The translations under genes and the position numbers were made by a program. A model generated the notes under the pieces. The model worked only from the letters and a program-made list of their open reading frames with translations. It searched no databases and was not told the origin of the DNA. A stretch of DNA of 64,000 nucleotides, taken from positions 496,001 through 560,000 of the forward strand of contig NZ_QUSW01000002.1 of NCBI RefSeq assembly GCF_003852895.1, given 5' to 3'. The DNA is from Rhizobacter terrae (GTDB lineage Bacteria; Pseudomonadota; Gammaproteobacteria; Burkholderiales; Burkholderiaceae_C). Shown one piece after another: positions 1-7,132 of this stretch; position 1 is the first letter of the stretch, and each line of letters begins with the position of its first letter.

Positions 1-171
1 GGCATCAACCCGCAGCTGGCCGCCCGCATGGCCCGCGTGATGGACCGCTGGAGCCGCCTGGCCGAGCCCTACCGCAGCGCGGCGCGCGAGGCGGTGAGCC
101 GCGTGGCGGCCAAGCCGGACCTGTCCAGCGACGTGCGCGAGATCGTCACGCGCGCATTGGCCGACGCCTAG
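1..171 (+). CDS. pepN: Aminopeptidase N, C-terminal end (partial)
   Basis: An open frame enters from the left edge and stops with TAG at 169-171, giving the last 56 residues. The text NPQLAARMARVMDRWSRL followed by AEPYRSAAREAVSRVAAKPD matches the conserved helical C-terminus of bacterial M1 aminopeptidase N, which ends in a DLS-DVREIVTRAL stretch. The catalytic zinc domain lies outside the window. PepN is a cytosolic zinc peptidase that removes N-terminal residues from peptides. Its placement immediately before fbp is common in Burkholderiales (family knowledge), with 33 bases between the two genes. Confidence 0.85.
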   Translation, partial: GINPQLAARMARVMDRWSRLAEPYRSAAREAVSRVAAKPDLSSDVREIVTRALADA

Positions 172-204
172 AACAAGAAATCTCCACTCTCACATCCCCC
201 CAAC

Positions 205-1215
205 ATGCCCCGCCACATCAGCCTCACCCAGTATCTGGTCGAGCAGCAGCGACAGCACGGCCACATCCCGGCCGAGCTGCGCCTGCTCATCGAAGTCGTC
301 GCCCGCGCCTGCAAGCGCATCAGCATCAGCGTCAACAAGGGCGCGCTCGGCGACGTGATGGGCAGCGCCGACAGCGAGAACGTGCAAGGCGAGATCCAGA
401 AGAAACTGGACATCATCGCCAACGAAGTGCTGATCGAAGCCAACGAATGGGGCGGCCACCTGGCGGCCATGGCCTCGGAGGAGATGGAAGGCATCTACGT
501 GGTGCCCAACCGCTTCCCCCAGGGCGAATACCTGCTGCTGTTCGATCCGCTGGACGGCTCCAGCAACATCGACGTGAACGTCAGCATCGGCACCATCTTC
601 TCGGTGCTGAAGAAGCCCGGCGGCCATGAGGGCGTGAGCGAACGCGATTTCCTGCAGCCCGGCATCCAGCAGGAAGCGGCCGGGTACTGCATCTACGGCC
701 CGCAGACCACGCTGGTGCTGACCGTGGGAGACGGCGTGGCCATGTTCACCCTGGACCGCGAGCAGGGCTCGTGGGTGCTCACGCAAGAAGGCATGCGGAT
801 TCCCGAGGACACCAAGGAATTCGCCATCAACATGAGCAACATGCGCCACTGGGCGCCGCCCGTGAAGCGCTACGTGGACGAATGCCTGGCCGGCAAGACG
901 GGCGAGCGCGGCAAGGACTTCAACATGCGCTGGGTGGCCAGCATGGTGGCCGACGTGCACCGCATCCTCACGCGCGGCGGCATCTTCATGTACCCCTGGG
1001 ACCAGCGCGAGCCCGAGAAGGCCGGCAAGCTGCGCCTGATGTACGAGGCCAACCCGATGAGCTTCATCGTCGAGCAGGCCGGCGGCGTGGCCACCGACGG
1101 CAAGCGTCGGATCATGGAGCTGGCGCCCGGCAAGCTGCATGAGCGGGTGGCGGTGTTCCTGGGGTCGAAGAACGAAGTGGAACGCGTCACGGGCTACCAC
1201 CACGAGGTTGCCTGA
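205..1215 (+). CDS. fbp: Fructose-1,6-bisphosphatase class 1
   Basis: The 336-residue product is full length for class 1 FBPase, the gluconeogenic and Calvin-cycle enzyme that hydrolyses fructose 1,6-bisphosphate to fructose 6-phosphate. The metal-binding motif [18 protein letters not shown] begins at residue 113. The substrate-binding GGIFMYPWD motif lies near residue 258, and the C-terminal half carries [15 protein letters not shown]. The ATG follows a C-rich leader with no strong Shine-Dalgarno, so translation may depend on pepN upstream. The gene ends 25 bases before tRNA-Thr, whose promoter lies in the gap. A long opposite-strand open frame here is a high-GC shadow. Confidence 0.97.
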   Translation: MPRHISLTQYLVEQQRQHGHIPAELRLLIEVVARACKRISISVNKGALGDVMGSADSENVQGEIQKKLDIIANEVLIEANEWGGHLAAMASEEMEGIYVVPNRFPQGEYLLLFDPLDGSSNIDVNVSIGTIFSVLKKPGGHEGVSERDFLQPGIQQEAAGYCIYGPQTTLVLTVGDGVAMFTLDREQGSWVLTQEGMRIPEDTKEFAINMSNMRHWAPPVKRYVDECLAGKTGERGKDFNMRWVASMVADVHRILTRGGIFMYPWDQREPEKAGKLRLMYEANPMSFIVEQAGGVATDGKRRIMELAPGKLHERVAVFLGSKNEVERVTGYHHEVA

Positions 1216-1224
1216 AAGTCTGGT

Positions 1225-1230
1225 TATAAT
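1225..1230 (+). promoter_or_regulatory. Probable -10 box of the tRNA-Thr promoter
   Basis: A perfect TATAAT lies in the 25-base gap between the fbp stop and the tRNA, ending 10 bases before the mature 5' end. That spacing suits a transcript start a few bases upstream of the tRNA. No good -35 element stands 17 bases upstream, so the call rests on the -10 box and its position. Confidence 0.6.
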
Positions 1231-1240
1231 CGCGGGCTAC

Positions 1241-1316
1241 GCCGGTGTAGCTCAGTTGGTAGAGCAGCGCATTCGTAATGCGAAGGTCGGGAGTTCGACT
1301 CTCTTCACCGGCACCA
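1241..1316 (+). tRNA. tRNA-Thr (anticodon CGT)
   Basis: A 76-base cloverleaf with an encoded CCA. The acceptor arms are GCCGGTG and CACCGGC with discriminator A. The D arm is GCTC/GAGC. The anticodon loop TTCGTAA gives anticodon CGT at 1274-1276, reading ACG codons. The T loop is TTCGACT. The sequence closely follows the familiar bacterial tRNA-Thr(CGT), including the G-A mismatch at the top of the anticodon stem. Confidence 0.97.
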
Positions 1317-1337
1317 GACATGGATATGGCGTAACAC

Positions 1338-1367
1338 AAAAGGGCCTGACGAAAGTCAGGCCCTTTT
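1338..1367 (+). terminator. Intrinsic terminator after tRNA-Thr
   Basis: A perfect 13-bp stem, AAAAGGGCCTGAC against GTCAGGCCCTTTT, closes a GAAA tetraloop. The right arm supplies the T run and the left arm a matching A run, so it could act in both directions. It starts 21 bases after the tRNA CCA and isolates pepN-fbp-tRNA from the next gene. Confidence 0.92.
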
Positions 1368-1503
1368 GCTTTGGCGGCCGCAGAGGCCCAAGGGTGCCTC
1401 GTCAGGCGACACTGCGAGAAGATGCCGGGGAACTTGCGGCATTAGACTCCCCCGAGAGCCACGCTTCGCATTCAGGCGCCGCAGCAGCGGCAAGGGAGAC
1501 CAG

Positions 1504-1884
1504 ATGCCTCGCGAGATCGTCTTCACCACCCAGGCTGCAAAGCCACCCGCCGCCTACAGCCAGGCCGTCAAAGCCGCAGGCCTGGTCTTCGTGTCCGGCA
1601 CGGCGCCGCACGATCCCGCGACAGGCACCATCGTTGGCACCACGATTCAAGAGCAGACACGGCAGTGCCTCACCAACATCGCGGCCATCCTCGACGCCGC
1701 CGGCAGCTCGATGGACAAGATCGTGAGCATCACCATCGTGCTGGCGGACGAGGATGATTTTCCGGGGATGAATGAGGAATACCTTCGGTGGTTTCCTGTC
1801 GATCCGCCGGCTCGGCAGGGTGCCAAGCTTCCTGCACGCATCCCGGGTCTCAAGGTTTCGATTGCGGCCATCGCGCAGGCTTGA
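1504..1884 (+). CDS. RidA/YjgF/YER057c/UK114 family protein
   Basis: The 126-residue protein has the size and fold signature of the RidA superfamily of trimeric enamine/imine deaminases: YSQAVKAAGLVFVSGTAPHD, then QTRQCLTNIAAILDAAGSSM and the late PAR. ATG 1504 is chosen because AAGGGAG lies just upstream and the product then matches family length; the frame stays open further upstream. The family's Arg in the late PAR motif is present. The usual C-terminal Glu (EIEAIA-type) is replaced, reading KVSIAAIA, so canonical 2-aminoacrylate deaminase activity is doubtful and it may belong to another Rid subgroup. The next gene starts 6 bases after its stop. Confidence 0.9.
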   Translation: MPREIVFTTQAAKPPAAYSQAVKAAGLVFVSGTAPHDPATGTIVGTTIQEQTRQCLTNIAAILDAAGSSMDKIVSITIVLADEDDFPGMNEEYLRWFPVDPPARQGAKLPARIPGLKVSIAAIAQA

Positions 1885-1890
1885 AGGGCC

Positions 1891-2400
1891 ATGAAGCCAT
1901 TCATCGAACGACTCAAGTCGATGCTCTCGGCCCCCAAGCCCGCGGCAGACCCACCGTCCGCTGGCGATCCTCTGAACTACGACCAGTTCATCCACCTGGA
2001 TGCGGAAGATCTGGCGGAACAAGGCATCGCAGCCGCATACCGGGAATTGACCCCCCAACTGCTGCAATACACCAGGTCGCCCATCGAGGTGACCGAAGAG
2101 ATCGACAGCGACTCAGGGAGCTACGCCGTGCGTGCCGCGGAACTGAGATTTCCGATCTGGGGGCGCGGCACGAGCAATCGCGACGGATGGCAACGCGCCA
2201 CCGTCGCCTTTTTCGCGCTGGTCAACGCCAACCTGAAGAATTCGTCCCACAAGTTCTACGCGCTCTATGGCGGCAATGACCTTGGCGGACTGTTCCTCAC
2301 GGAAGAAGAGTTTGCAGCGGCTCGCCAGGCGATCAAGAAGCAGTCGGAATGGCCGTGGGTGCCGGTGGATGAGCCGCCGCACTATGGCTGTCCGAATTGA
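1891..2400 (+). CDS. Hypothetical protein, 169 aa
   Basis: I do not recognise a family. The product is soluble, with no signal peptide or membrane segment. The first 35 residues are basic and proline-rich, followed by an acidic stretch (DQFIHLDAEDLAEQ), a central strand-rich part (AELRFPIWGRGTSNRDGWQR) and a C-terminus with HKFYALYGGNDLGGLFLT and W-P-W-V-P. It starts 6 bases after the RidA-like stop and ends 12 bases before the methyltransferase start, so it is probably cotranscribed with both. Codon use resembles the neighbours. Confidence 0.75.
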   Translation: MKPFIERLKSMLSAPKPAADPPSAGDPLNYDQFIHLDAEDLAEQGIAAAYRELTPQLLQYTRSPIEVTEEIDSDSGSYAVRAAELRFPIWGRGTSNRDGWQRATVAFFALVNANLKNSSHKFYALYGGNDLGGLFLTEEEFAAARQAIKKQSEWPWVPVDEPPHYGCPN

Positions 2401-2412
2401 CGGGAGCAGTGC

Positions 2413-2895
2413 ATGCCGGATTCAACCCCATCGAACGAGCGCAAGAAAGTCGGGATGCTGATTCCGCCGCCGTTCCTTCTCATCGGCTTGGTGGTGGCCA
2501 GCACCGTCGCGCAGCTAGCATGGTTCGGACACTTTGCGAGTTCGATCATCGGCGTGGCTGCCGGCGTGGTCCTCCTGGCCGCATCCCTGTTCCTTCTGGG
2601 CTGGAGCGCCAGCACGTTCAAGCAGGCCGGAACGCCTGTGCGCCCGACGTCGCCCGCCGTCACCGTCGTTCGCGAGGGGCCGTATCGCTTCAGCCGCAAT
2701 CCCATGTACGTCGGGATGGCCGGGCTGCTGGCCGGCTTCGGCCTGGTGGGCGGCAGCTGGTTCTTTGCCGCGGCCACGCTCGTCTTCGTTGCGGTGGTGC
2801 ACTTCGGCGTCATCCTTCCGGAAGAGCGGTACCTGGAAGCGCTGCATGGGCAAGCGTATCAATCGTTCAAGGCCGAAGTTCGCCGTTGGGTCTAG
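2413..2895 (+). CDS. Isoprenylcysteine carboxyl methyltransferase-like membrane protein
   Basis: The 160-residue integral membrane protein has about four hydrophobic segments (roughly residues 15-35, 38-60, 95-115, 118-138). It carries the ICMT/PEMT-family signature VREGPYRFSRNPMYVGM near residues 83-99 and a C-terminal PEERYLEALHGQAYQSFK, where the family has its SAM-binding Glu-Glu. Bacterial members methylate unknown, probably lipidic or small-molecule acceptors, at the inner membrane. The substrate cannot be read from context. It sits in a co-directional run of small genes. Confidence 0.88.
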   Translation: MPDSTPSNERKKVGMLIPPPFLLIGLVVASTVAQLAWFGHFASSIIGVAAGVVLLAASLFLLGWSASTFKQAGTPVRPTSPAVTVVREGPYRFSRNPMYVGMAGLLAGFGLVGGSWFFAAATLVFVAVVHFGVILPEERYLEALHGQAYQSFKAEVRRWV

Positions 2896-2912
2896 GCATC
2901 CAGGGGAACAGC

Positions 2913-2975
2913 ATGAATCGATACGAACCACCAAAGGCGTCCGTCGACTCGCCGAGCTTCCTCACTCCAGACTGA
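2913..2975 (+). pseudogene. Remnant of a small membrane-protein gene (20 codons)
   Basis: A well-placed AGGGGA precedes ATG at 2913, and the frame reads MNRYEPPKASVDSPSFLTPD before TGA. An N-terminus of the type MN-Y-PP-A-V-D is typical of a large group of small proteobacterial membrane proteins whose hydrophobic helices follow directly. Here the helices are absent and the tautomerase gene begins 13 bases later. It is probably a gene truncated by deletion with its translation start intact, although a genuine 20-residue peptide cannot be excluded. Confidence 0.5.
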
Positions 2976-2988
2976 TTCCAGCCACGCC

Positions 2989-3369
2989 ATGCCCATCGTC
3001 ACCATCACCGTTCGAAAGCCCAAGACCGCCCAGTTCAAGGCCCAGGTTCTCGGCGCCATCCAGGCTTCCCTCGTCGACATCGGCGTGAGCCCGAACGACC
3101 GCTTCCATCGGGTGCTCGAACTGGAGGAGGAGAACTTCCAGTTCGACGCCTCCTTTCCTGACCTGCAGACGAGCCGTACCGCAGACTTCGTGCTGGTGGA
3201 GATCGTTCTCGGCGCAGGCCGCAGCGTGAAGGTCAAGAAGCAGATCCTTGCCGGCATCACCAAACGGCTTTCCGAGAACGGCTTCGACACCGAGAACCTG
3301 ATGGTCGTCTTTCAGGACATTCCTTGGGAGAACTGGTCGCCCGCGGGTGGACGGGTTCCGCATGCATAG
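2989..3369 (+). CDS. Tautomerase family protein
   Basis: The 126-residue protein starts M-P-I-V-T-I. Removal of Met would expose the catalytic Pro-1 of the 4-oxalocrotonate tautomerase/MIF superfamily. Length and the pattern of two beta-alpha-beta units (KAQVLGAIQASLVDIGVSP, then KKQILAGITKRLSENGF) fit the longer single-chain members. The C-terminal VVFQDIPWENWSPAGG is typical of the group. Such enzymes interconvert keto and enol forms in aromatic degradation. No pathway gene is adjacent, so the substrate is unknown. Confidence 0.88.
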   Translation: MPIVTITVRKPKTAQFKAQVLGAIQASLVDIGVSPNDRFHRVLELEEENFQFDASFPDLQTSRTADFVLVEIVLGAGRSVKVKKQILAGITKRLSENGFDTENLMVVFQDIPWENWSPAGGRVPHA

Positions 3370-3390
3370 TGCCCGCGGAGACCTTGCGAG

Positions 3391-3810
3391 ATGAGCATTG
3401 ATCCAGACGCGCTGGCCTCCCTCGCGAGCCAGTACACCCAGCACATGACCAGCATCCGCGCCAGACGGGTGCAGCGCCTGGTGAAGCGCGAATTCGGCGG
3501 TGCCGACCATGTGCTGATCGTTCAAGTCGGCTCCGGCGCATCGGCCGTTCTGGGCCTCTCCGCCAACGGCGCCGCCATCTGCACCACAGATGGAACAGGC
3601 AAGCATGCCGCCGTGTTCAAGTGGTTGCATGAAGCGGACACAGCCATCGAGACACGCTTCGACCTGCTCAAGGACTCCCTGCCACCGTTGTCCACGGCCT
3701 TCGTGCCGCTTGCCGATTTGCGTGCCCAGGTCTGTTTGCAAACACCCCCAGAATCCTTCGCGCAGGAAGCAAGCCCTTGGCTGGCCAAGGTGCGTGATTC
3801 TCTGGCCTGA
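3391..3810 (+). CDS. Hypothetical protein, 139 aa
   Basis: Not assigned to a family. It is soluble, without signal peptide or membrane segments. A basic helix (SIRARRVQRLVKREFGG, residues 20-36) precedes a glycine-rich strand region (VLIVQVGSGASAVLGLSANG). The C-terminal half is mostly helical with a single Cys. The gene starts 21 bases after the tautomerase and ends 25 bases before the next small gene. Codon use is like that of its neighbours, which supports coding. Confidence 0.7.
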   Translation: MSIDPDALASLASQYTQHMTSIRARRVQRLVKREFGGADHVLIVQVGSGASAVLGLSANGAAICTTDGTGKHAAVFKWLHEADTAIETRFDLLKDSLPPLSTAFVPLADLRAQVCLQTPPESFAQEASPWLAKVRDSLA

Positions 3811-3835
3811 ACCCGCCCCAGGATTCCAACAACCC

Positions 3836-3976
3836 ATGAACATCCTGAGTCTTCCCTATCGCCCCAGGCCGTGGCTGATGGTCTTGGTCTCCATCGGCTT
3901 CGGCGGCGCACGCTGGTTCTTCATCGACAAGGCGCTGCTGCCGACCCGCGCGGCGTTCGACGGGCGGGCCGCGTGA
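3836..3976 (+). CDS. Small single-helix membrane peptide, 46 aa
   Basis: The frame reads MNILSLPYRPRPWLMVLVSI and continues with one hydrophobic helix (about residues 12-32), ending in an Arg/Ala-rich tail. Its TGA overlaps the GTG of the next membrane protein as GTGA, which suggests translational coupling. The proline/arginine-rich head followed by a helix looks like the start of a longer membrane protein, so it may be a truncated remnant that now serves as a leader. No family is recognised, and being real rests only on the overlap and amphipathic composition. Confidence 0.45.
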   Translation: MNILSLPYRPRPWLMVLVSIGFGGARWFFIDKALLPTRAAFDGRAA

Positions 3977-4365
3977 ACGGCTGGCTCGCGGCCTCGGGCC
4001 TCGTCACCATCGTCGTCGGCCTCGTCCACTCCATCTTCGGCGAACGCTTGATCTTCCAGCGGCTGCGCACCGGCAACGGATGGATCCCCACGCAATGCGG
4101 CCCCCAGCTTCGCGAGCCGCACGTGCGCATCCTGTGGGTGAGCTGGCACCTGGTGACGCTCATCGGCTGGGCCTTGAGTGCCGTCCTCCTCATGCTGTCC
4201 CTGCCGGCCGCAACAGCATGGCCCACCCATCCGATGCTCATCGCCATCGTCGCGGGCCTGCTCGCCAGCTCCGCCTTGGTATTCATCGGTACCAAGGGAA
4301 AACACCCTGGGTGGATCGGCCTGCTGGTGGCCGCCGTGCTGGCTCTCCTCGGTGGATGGCTCTGA
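3973..4365 (+). CDS. Small four-helix inner-membrane protein
   Basis: The 130-residue product starts at GTG 3973, coupled to the preceding 46-codon frame. Four hydrophobic segments are visible (about residues 4-22, 48-70, 84-104, 110-128). The first loop carries VHSIFGERLIFQRLR and the second helix starts with WHLVTLIGWALS, a pattern seen in a small uncharacterised proteobacterial membrane family. I assign no function. A longer start at 3871 in the same frame would add a non-hydrophobic, Arg-rich stretch overlapping the upstream gene and is rejected. Confidence 0.72.
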   Translation: MNGWLAASGLVTIVVGLVHSIFGERLIFQRLRTGNGWIPTQCGPQLREPHVRILWVSWHLVTLIGWALSAVLLMLSLPAATAWPTHPMLIAIVAGLLASSALVFIGTKGKHPGWIGLLVAAVLALLGGWL

Positions 4366-4559
4366 CGGATTGAAGCCCCAATCCTCGCAGGCCCTTTGCC
4401 CTGTGAGGCCAGTCTCTTGCTGAAGTCGCAGGCACGGCCCTAGCATCGCCCGCCTTCGCTGCGCATTGTTGGCGAAGGCCGCGTTCGGGACCGCTTGACG
4501 CCGCGCTCGCCATGAGTGAACGCGGTGGCGTTCCGATTCCATCACCTCATCGGGAACTC

Positions 4560-6119
4560 ATGATGCGACTTCTGAAATCAGCCGCCGTCTGCGCGGCATT
4601 GCTGGCGTTGTGCACCAACGCCCTGGCCGGCGAGAAAGTCTGGATCAGCCTCGGCGACGCCGCCCTCACCCAGCTCAGGAAACACATGCAGGTCGAACTC
4701 GCCGCCAGTGCGCAGGTGCCTGCCACGGCACAACTCTTCGGCGCGACACGCGCGGAGGGCGTCCACCTCGTTCAGGTGGATGAAGAGGTCCTCGCTCATC
4801 TCTCGCAAGCCATCCACACCGAGCTGCACCGCTGCGGCGGGTTCATGTTCCACGCGAGTGAAGCCGAAGGGCGCGCCACGCTCATGCGCGCCAGCGGCGC
4901 CACGCAGCGAACCACGCAAGTCACTCTCGCGGCGACGCGGCCAAGCTACGTCATCGACCAGCAGAGCACGGTCAACCCGCTGCTCGCGCAGATGCAGGCC
5001 AGCAACATCGGCCAGACCATCGTGGACCTGTCGAACTTCCAGAACCGCTACTACCAGACCTCCTCCGGCCAGAACGCGTCCGACTGGCTCAAGCAGCGCT
5101 GGACCACATTGGCCAACGGCCGCAGCGACATCACCATCGAGCAGTTCACCCACGCGAGCTGGAAGCAGAAATCGGTCATCGCCACCATCCAGGGCACCGA
5201 CAACGCGAGCGAGGTCGTGGTGATCGGCGGGCACCTGGACTCCATCAACCTGTCCAACACCGGCGAGACGGCGCGCGCCCCCGGTGCGGACGACGATGCC
5301 TCCGGCGTGGCCAGCCTGACCGAGGTGTTCCGCGTGCTGGTGGCCAACAACTACAAGCCTCGCCGCACGCTGAAGTTCATGGCCTACGCGGCCGAGGAGG
5401 TGGGCCTGCGCGGCTCGAAGGAAATCGCCAACAGCTACGCCGCCGCGGGCGCGAACGTGGTGGGGGTGATGCAGCTGGACATGACCAACTACAAGGGATC
5501 TGCCAACGACATCTACATCTACACCGACTACACCGACAGCGCGCAGAACACCTTCGTGTCCAACCTGATCGCCACCTACCTGCCGACCCTGAAGGTGGGC
5601 ACCGACCAGTGCGGCTACGCCTGCTCCGACCACGCTTCGTGGAACGCCAAGGGCTACGCCGCCTCCATGCCCTTCGAAGCCGCCATGGGGCAGGACGACC
5701 CCTACATCCACACCGCCAACGACACCTACGCCAACACTGGCAACCAGGCCGACCACGCGCTGAAGTTCGCGCGCATGGGCCTGGCCTACATGGTGGAGCT
5801 GGGCAGCGACGGGCCGGGCATTGCCGACAAGACCGAGACCTTCAGCGGCAGCCTCACGTCCAAGCAGACGCGCAGCTTCGGGCCGTTCAAGGCCGGCGTG
5901 GGTACGTTCCGGGCCAGCACCACCGGCACGGGTGACATCGACCTCTACGCCAAGCGCAGCAGCGTCCCCACCACCAGCAGCTACGACTGCAAGTCAGACG
6001 GCAGCACGGCCGCCGAGAGCTGCAGCATCAACATCACCGCCGGCGGAGATGTGTACGTGATGCTCAAGGGCTACACCGCGGGCAGCTATAACCTGACGGT
6101 GACTTACCGGCCACAGTAG
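4560..6119 (+). CDS. Secreted M28 leucyl aminopeptidase with C-terminal PPC domain
   Basis: The 519-residue product begins with a signal peptide (MMRLLKSAAVCAALLALCTNALA). A propeptide-like region runs to about residue 130. The M28 zinc-peptidase core follows, with ligand motifs GGHLDS (His225), GADDDASG (Asp near 245), the Glu pair AAEE (279-280), LDMTNY (Asp307) and CSDHASW (His358). This is the pattern of the Aeromonas-type bacterial leucyl aminopeptidase, a two-zinc exopeptidase. Residues from about 425 form a pre-peptidase C-terminal (PPC) beta domain, normally cleaved after secretion. A further in-frame ATG follows at 4563. The gap before the gene (4366-4559) shows no other feature. Confidence 0.93.
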   Translation: MMRLLKSAAVCAALLALCTNALAGEKVWISLGDAALTQLRKHMQVELAASAQVPATAQLFGATRAEGVHLVQVDEEVLAHLSQAIHTELHRCGGFMFHASEAEGRATLMRASGATQRTTQVTLAATRPSYVIDQQSTVNPLLAQMQASNIGQTIVDLSNFQNRYYQTSSGQNASDWLKQRWTTLANGRSDITIEQFTHASWKQKSVIATIQGTDNASEVVVIGGHLDSINLSNTGETARAPGADDDASGVASLTEVFRVLVANNYKPRRTLKFMAYAAEEVGLRGSKEIANSYAAAGANVVGVMQLDMTNYKGSANDIYIYTDYTDSAQNTFVSNLIATYLPTLKVGTDQCGYACSDHASWNAKGYAASMPFEAAMGQDDPYIHTANDTYANTGNQADHALKFARMGLAYMVELGSDGPGIADKTETFSGSLTSKQTRSFGPFKAGVGTFRASTTGTGDIDLYAKRSSVPTTSSYDCKSDGSTAAESCSINITAGGDVYVMLKGYTAGSYNLTVTYRPQ

Positions 6120-6200
6120 CGCTTGATCGCACCGGCTTTGCGGCGATCATCAGGCCATGGCTGAAGCCGGATCAGCATCAGCCTCGTCCAGGAGTTCACC

Positions 6201-7103
6201 ATGGCCCAGCAGCCTCTCAAGGACCGCATCGCCATCGTCACCGGCGCCAGCCGTGGCGCGGGTCGCGGCATCGCGATCGAGCTGGGTGCCGCCGGCGCCA
6301 CCGTGATCGTCACCGCCCGCAGCACGCGCGCCCAGCCCGCCACGGGATACGGACAGTTGCTCGCCCTGTCCGGACGCCCTGCCGTGCCCGGGTGCATCGA
6401 GGAGACGGCCGAGGAGGTCACCCGCAGCGGCGGCCGCGGCATCGCCATCCAGTGCGACCACACGCAAGACGAGCAGGTCGCCGCGCTGTTCGCCCAGGTG
6501 ATGCGCGATCACGGCCGGCTGGACCTGCTGGTGAACAACGCCTGGGGCGGGCACGAGAGCTTCGACGGCGTCTTTGATGCCCCGTTCTGGAAGCACCCGC
6601 TCGCGCACTGGGACTCGATGATGGACCACGGCGTGCGCAACCATCTCGTCGCCAGCCGCCATGCGGCGACGCTGATGGTGGCGCAGCGGCACGGCCTCAT
6701 CGCGACCACCACCTTCTGGGACCGCAACCGCTACATGCGCGGCAACCTGTTCTACGACCTCGCCAAGGCGGCGATGACGCGCCTGGCCTTCGGCATGGCG
6801 CAGGACCTGCGGCCGCACGGCGTCGCATCGGTCGCGGTGTCACCGGGCTGGATGCGCACCGAGTACGTGCTGATGGGCCACCAGACGGACGAGGCGCATT
6901 GGCACGAGCGGCCCGCACTGGCGCGCACGGAGTCGACGCGCTACGTGGGACGTGCCATCGCCGCGCTGGCCGCGGACCCCGACGTCATGGCCCGCAGTGG
7001 GCAGGTGCTGCGCGTGGGCGACCTGGCGCGCGAGTACAACTTCACGGACATCGACGGGAGGCAGGTGCCGCCCTTCGAGCTGGATGCAGCCGACGGCACG
7101 TAG
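6201..7103 (+). CDS. SDR family oxidoreductase
   Basis: The 300-residue Rossmann protein has the N-terminal cofactor motif TGASRGAGRG (residues 14-23), NNAWGG after strand 4 and the catalytic YDLAK (Tyr185, Lys189). A large insertion after the second strand (TAEEVTRSGGRGIAIQCDH and onward) makes it resemble the DHRS1-like class of short-chain dehydrogenases rather than FabG. It is predicted to be cytosolic and NAD(P)-dependent. The substrate is unknown and no pathway neighbours help. It is separated by 81 bases from the aminopeptidase and 29 from the next gene. Confidence 0.9.
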   Translation: MAQQPLKDRIAIVTGASRGAGRGIAIELGAAGATVIVTARSTRAQPATGYGQLLALSGRPAVPGCIEETAEEVTRSGGRGIAIQCDHTQDEQVAALFAQVMRDHGRLDLLVNNAWGGHESFDGVFDAPFWKHPLAHWDSMMDHGVRNHLVASRHAATLMVAQRHGLIATTTFWDRNRYMRGNLFYDLAKAAMTRLAFGMAQDLRPHGVASVAVSPGWMRTEYVLMGHQTDEAHWHERPALARTESTRYVGRAIAALAADPDVMARSGQVLRVGDLAREYNFTDIDGRQVPPFELDAADGT

Positions 7104-7132
7104 CACGCTCGGCGTGCCTCTAAGATGCTCGC

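Noticed and set aside
190..1203. A 337-codon open frame opposite fbp
   Set aside because: It is His/Ala/Val-rich antisense shadow of a clearly identified gene, common in high-GC DNA.
1291..1316. tRNA-Thr 3' end as an attachment site of an integrated island
   Set aside because: No second copy of the 3' end was noticed downstream and there is no integrase gene.
1884..4365. Integron cassette array with attC sites
   Set aside because: The gaps between most of these genes are under 30 bases and lack the imperfect inverted repeats with GTT-type core sites; no integrase is present.
6121..6155. Hairpin after the aminopeptidase gene as a terminator
   Set aside because: The stem has a two-base bulge and no T run follows, so termination cannot be supported.
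7090..7120. GCACGC/GCGTGC hairpin after the SDR gene as a terminator
   Set aside because: Only six base pairs and followed by CTCTAAG rather than a T run.
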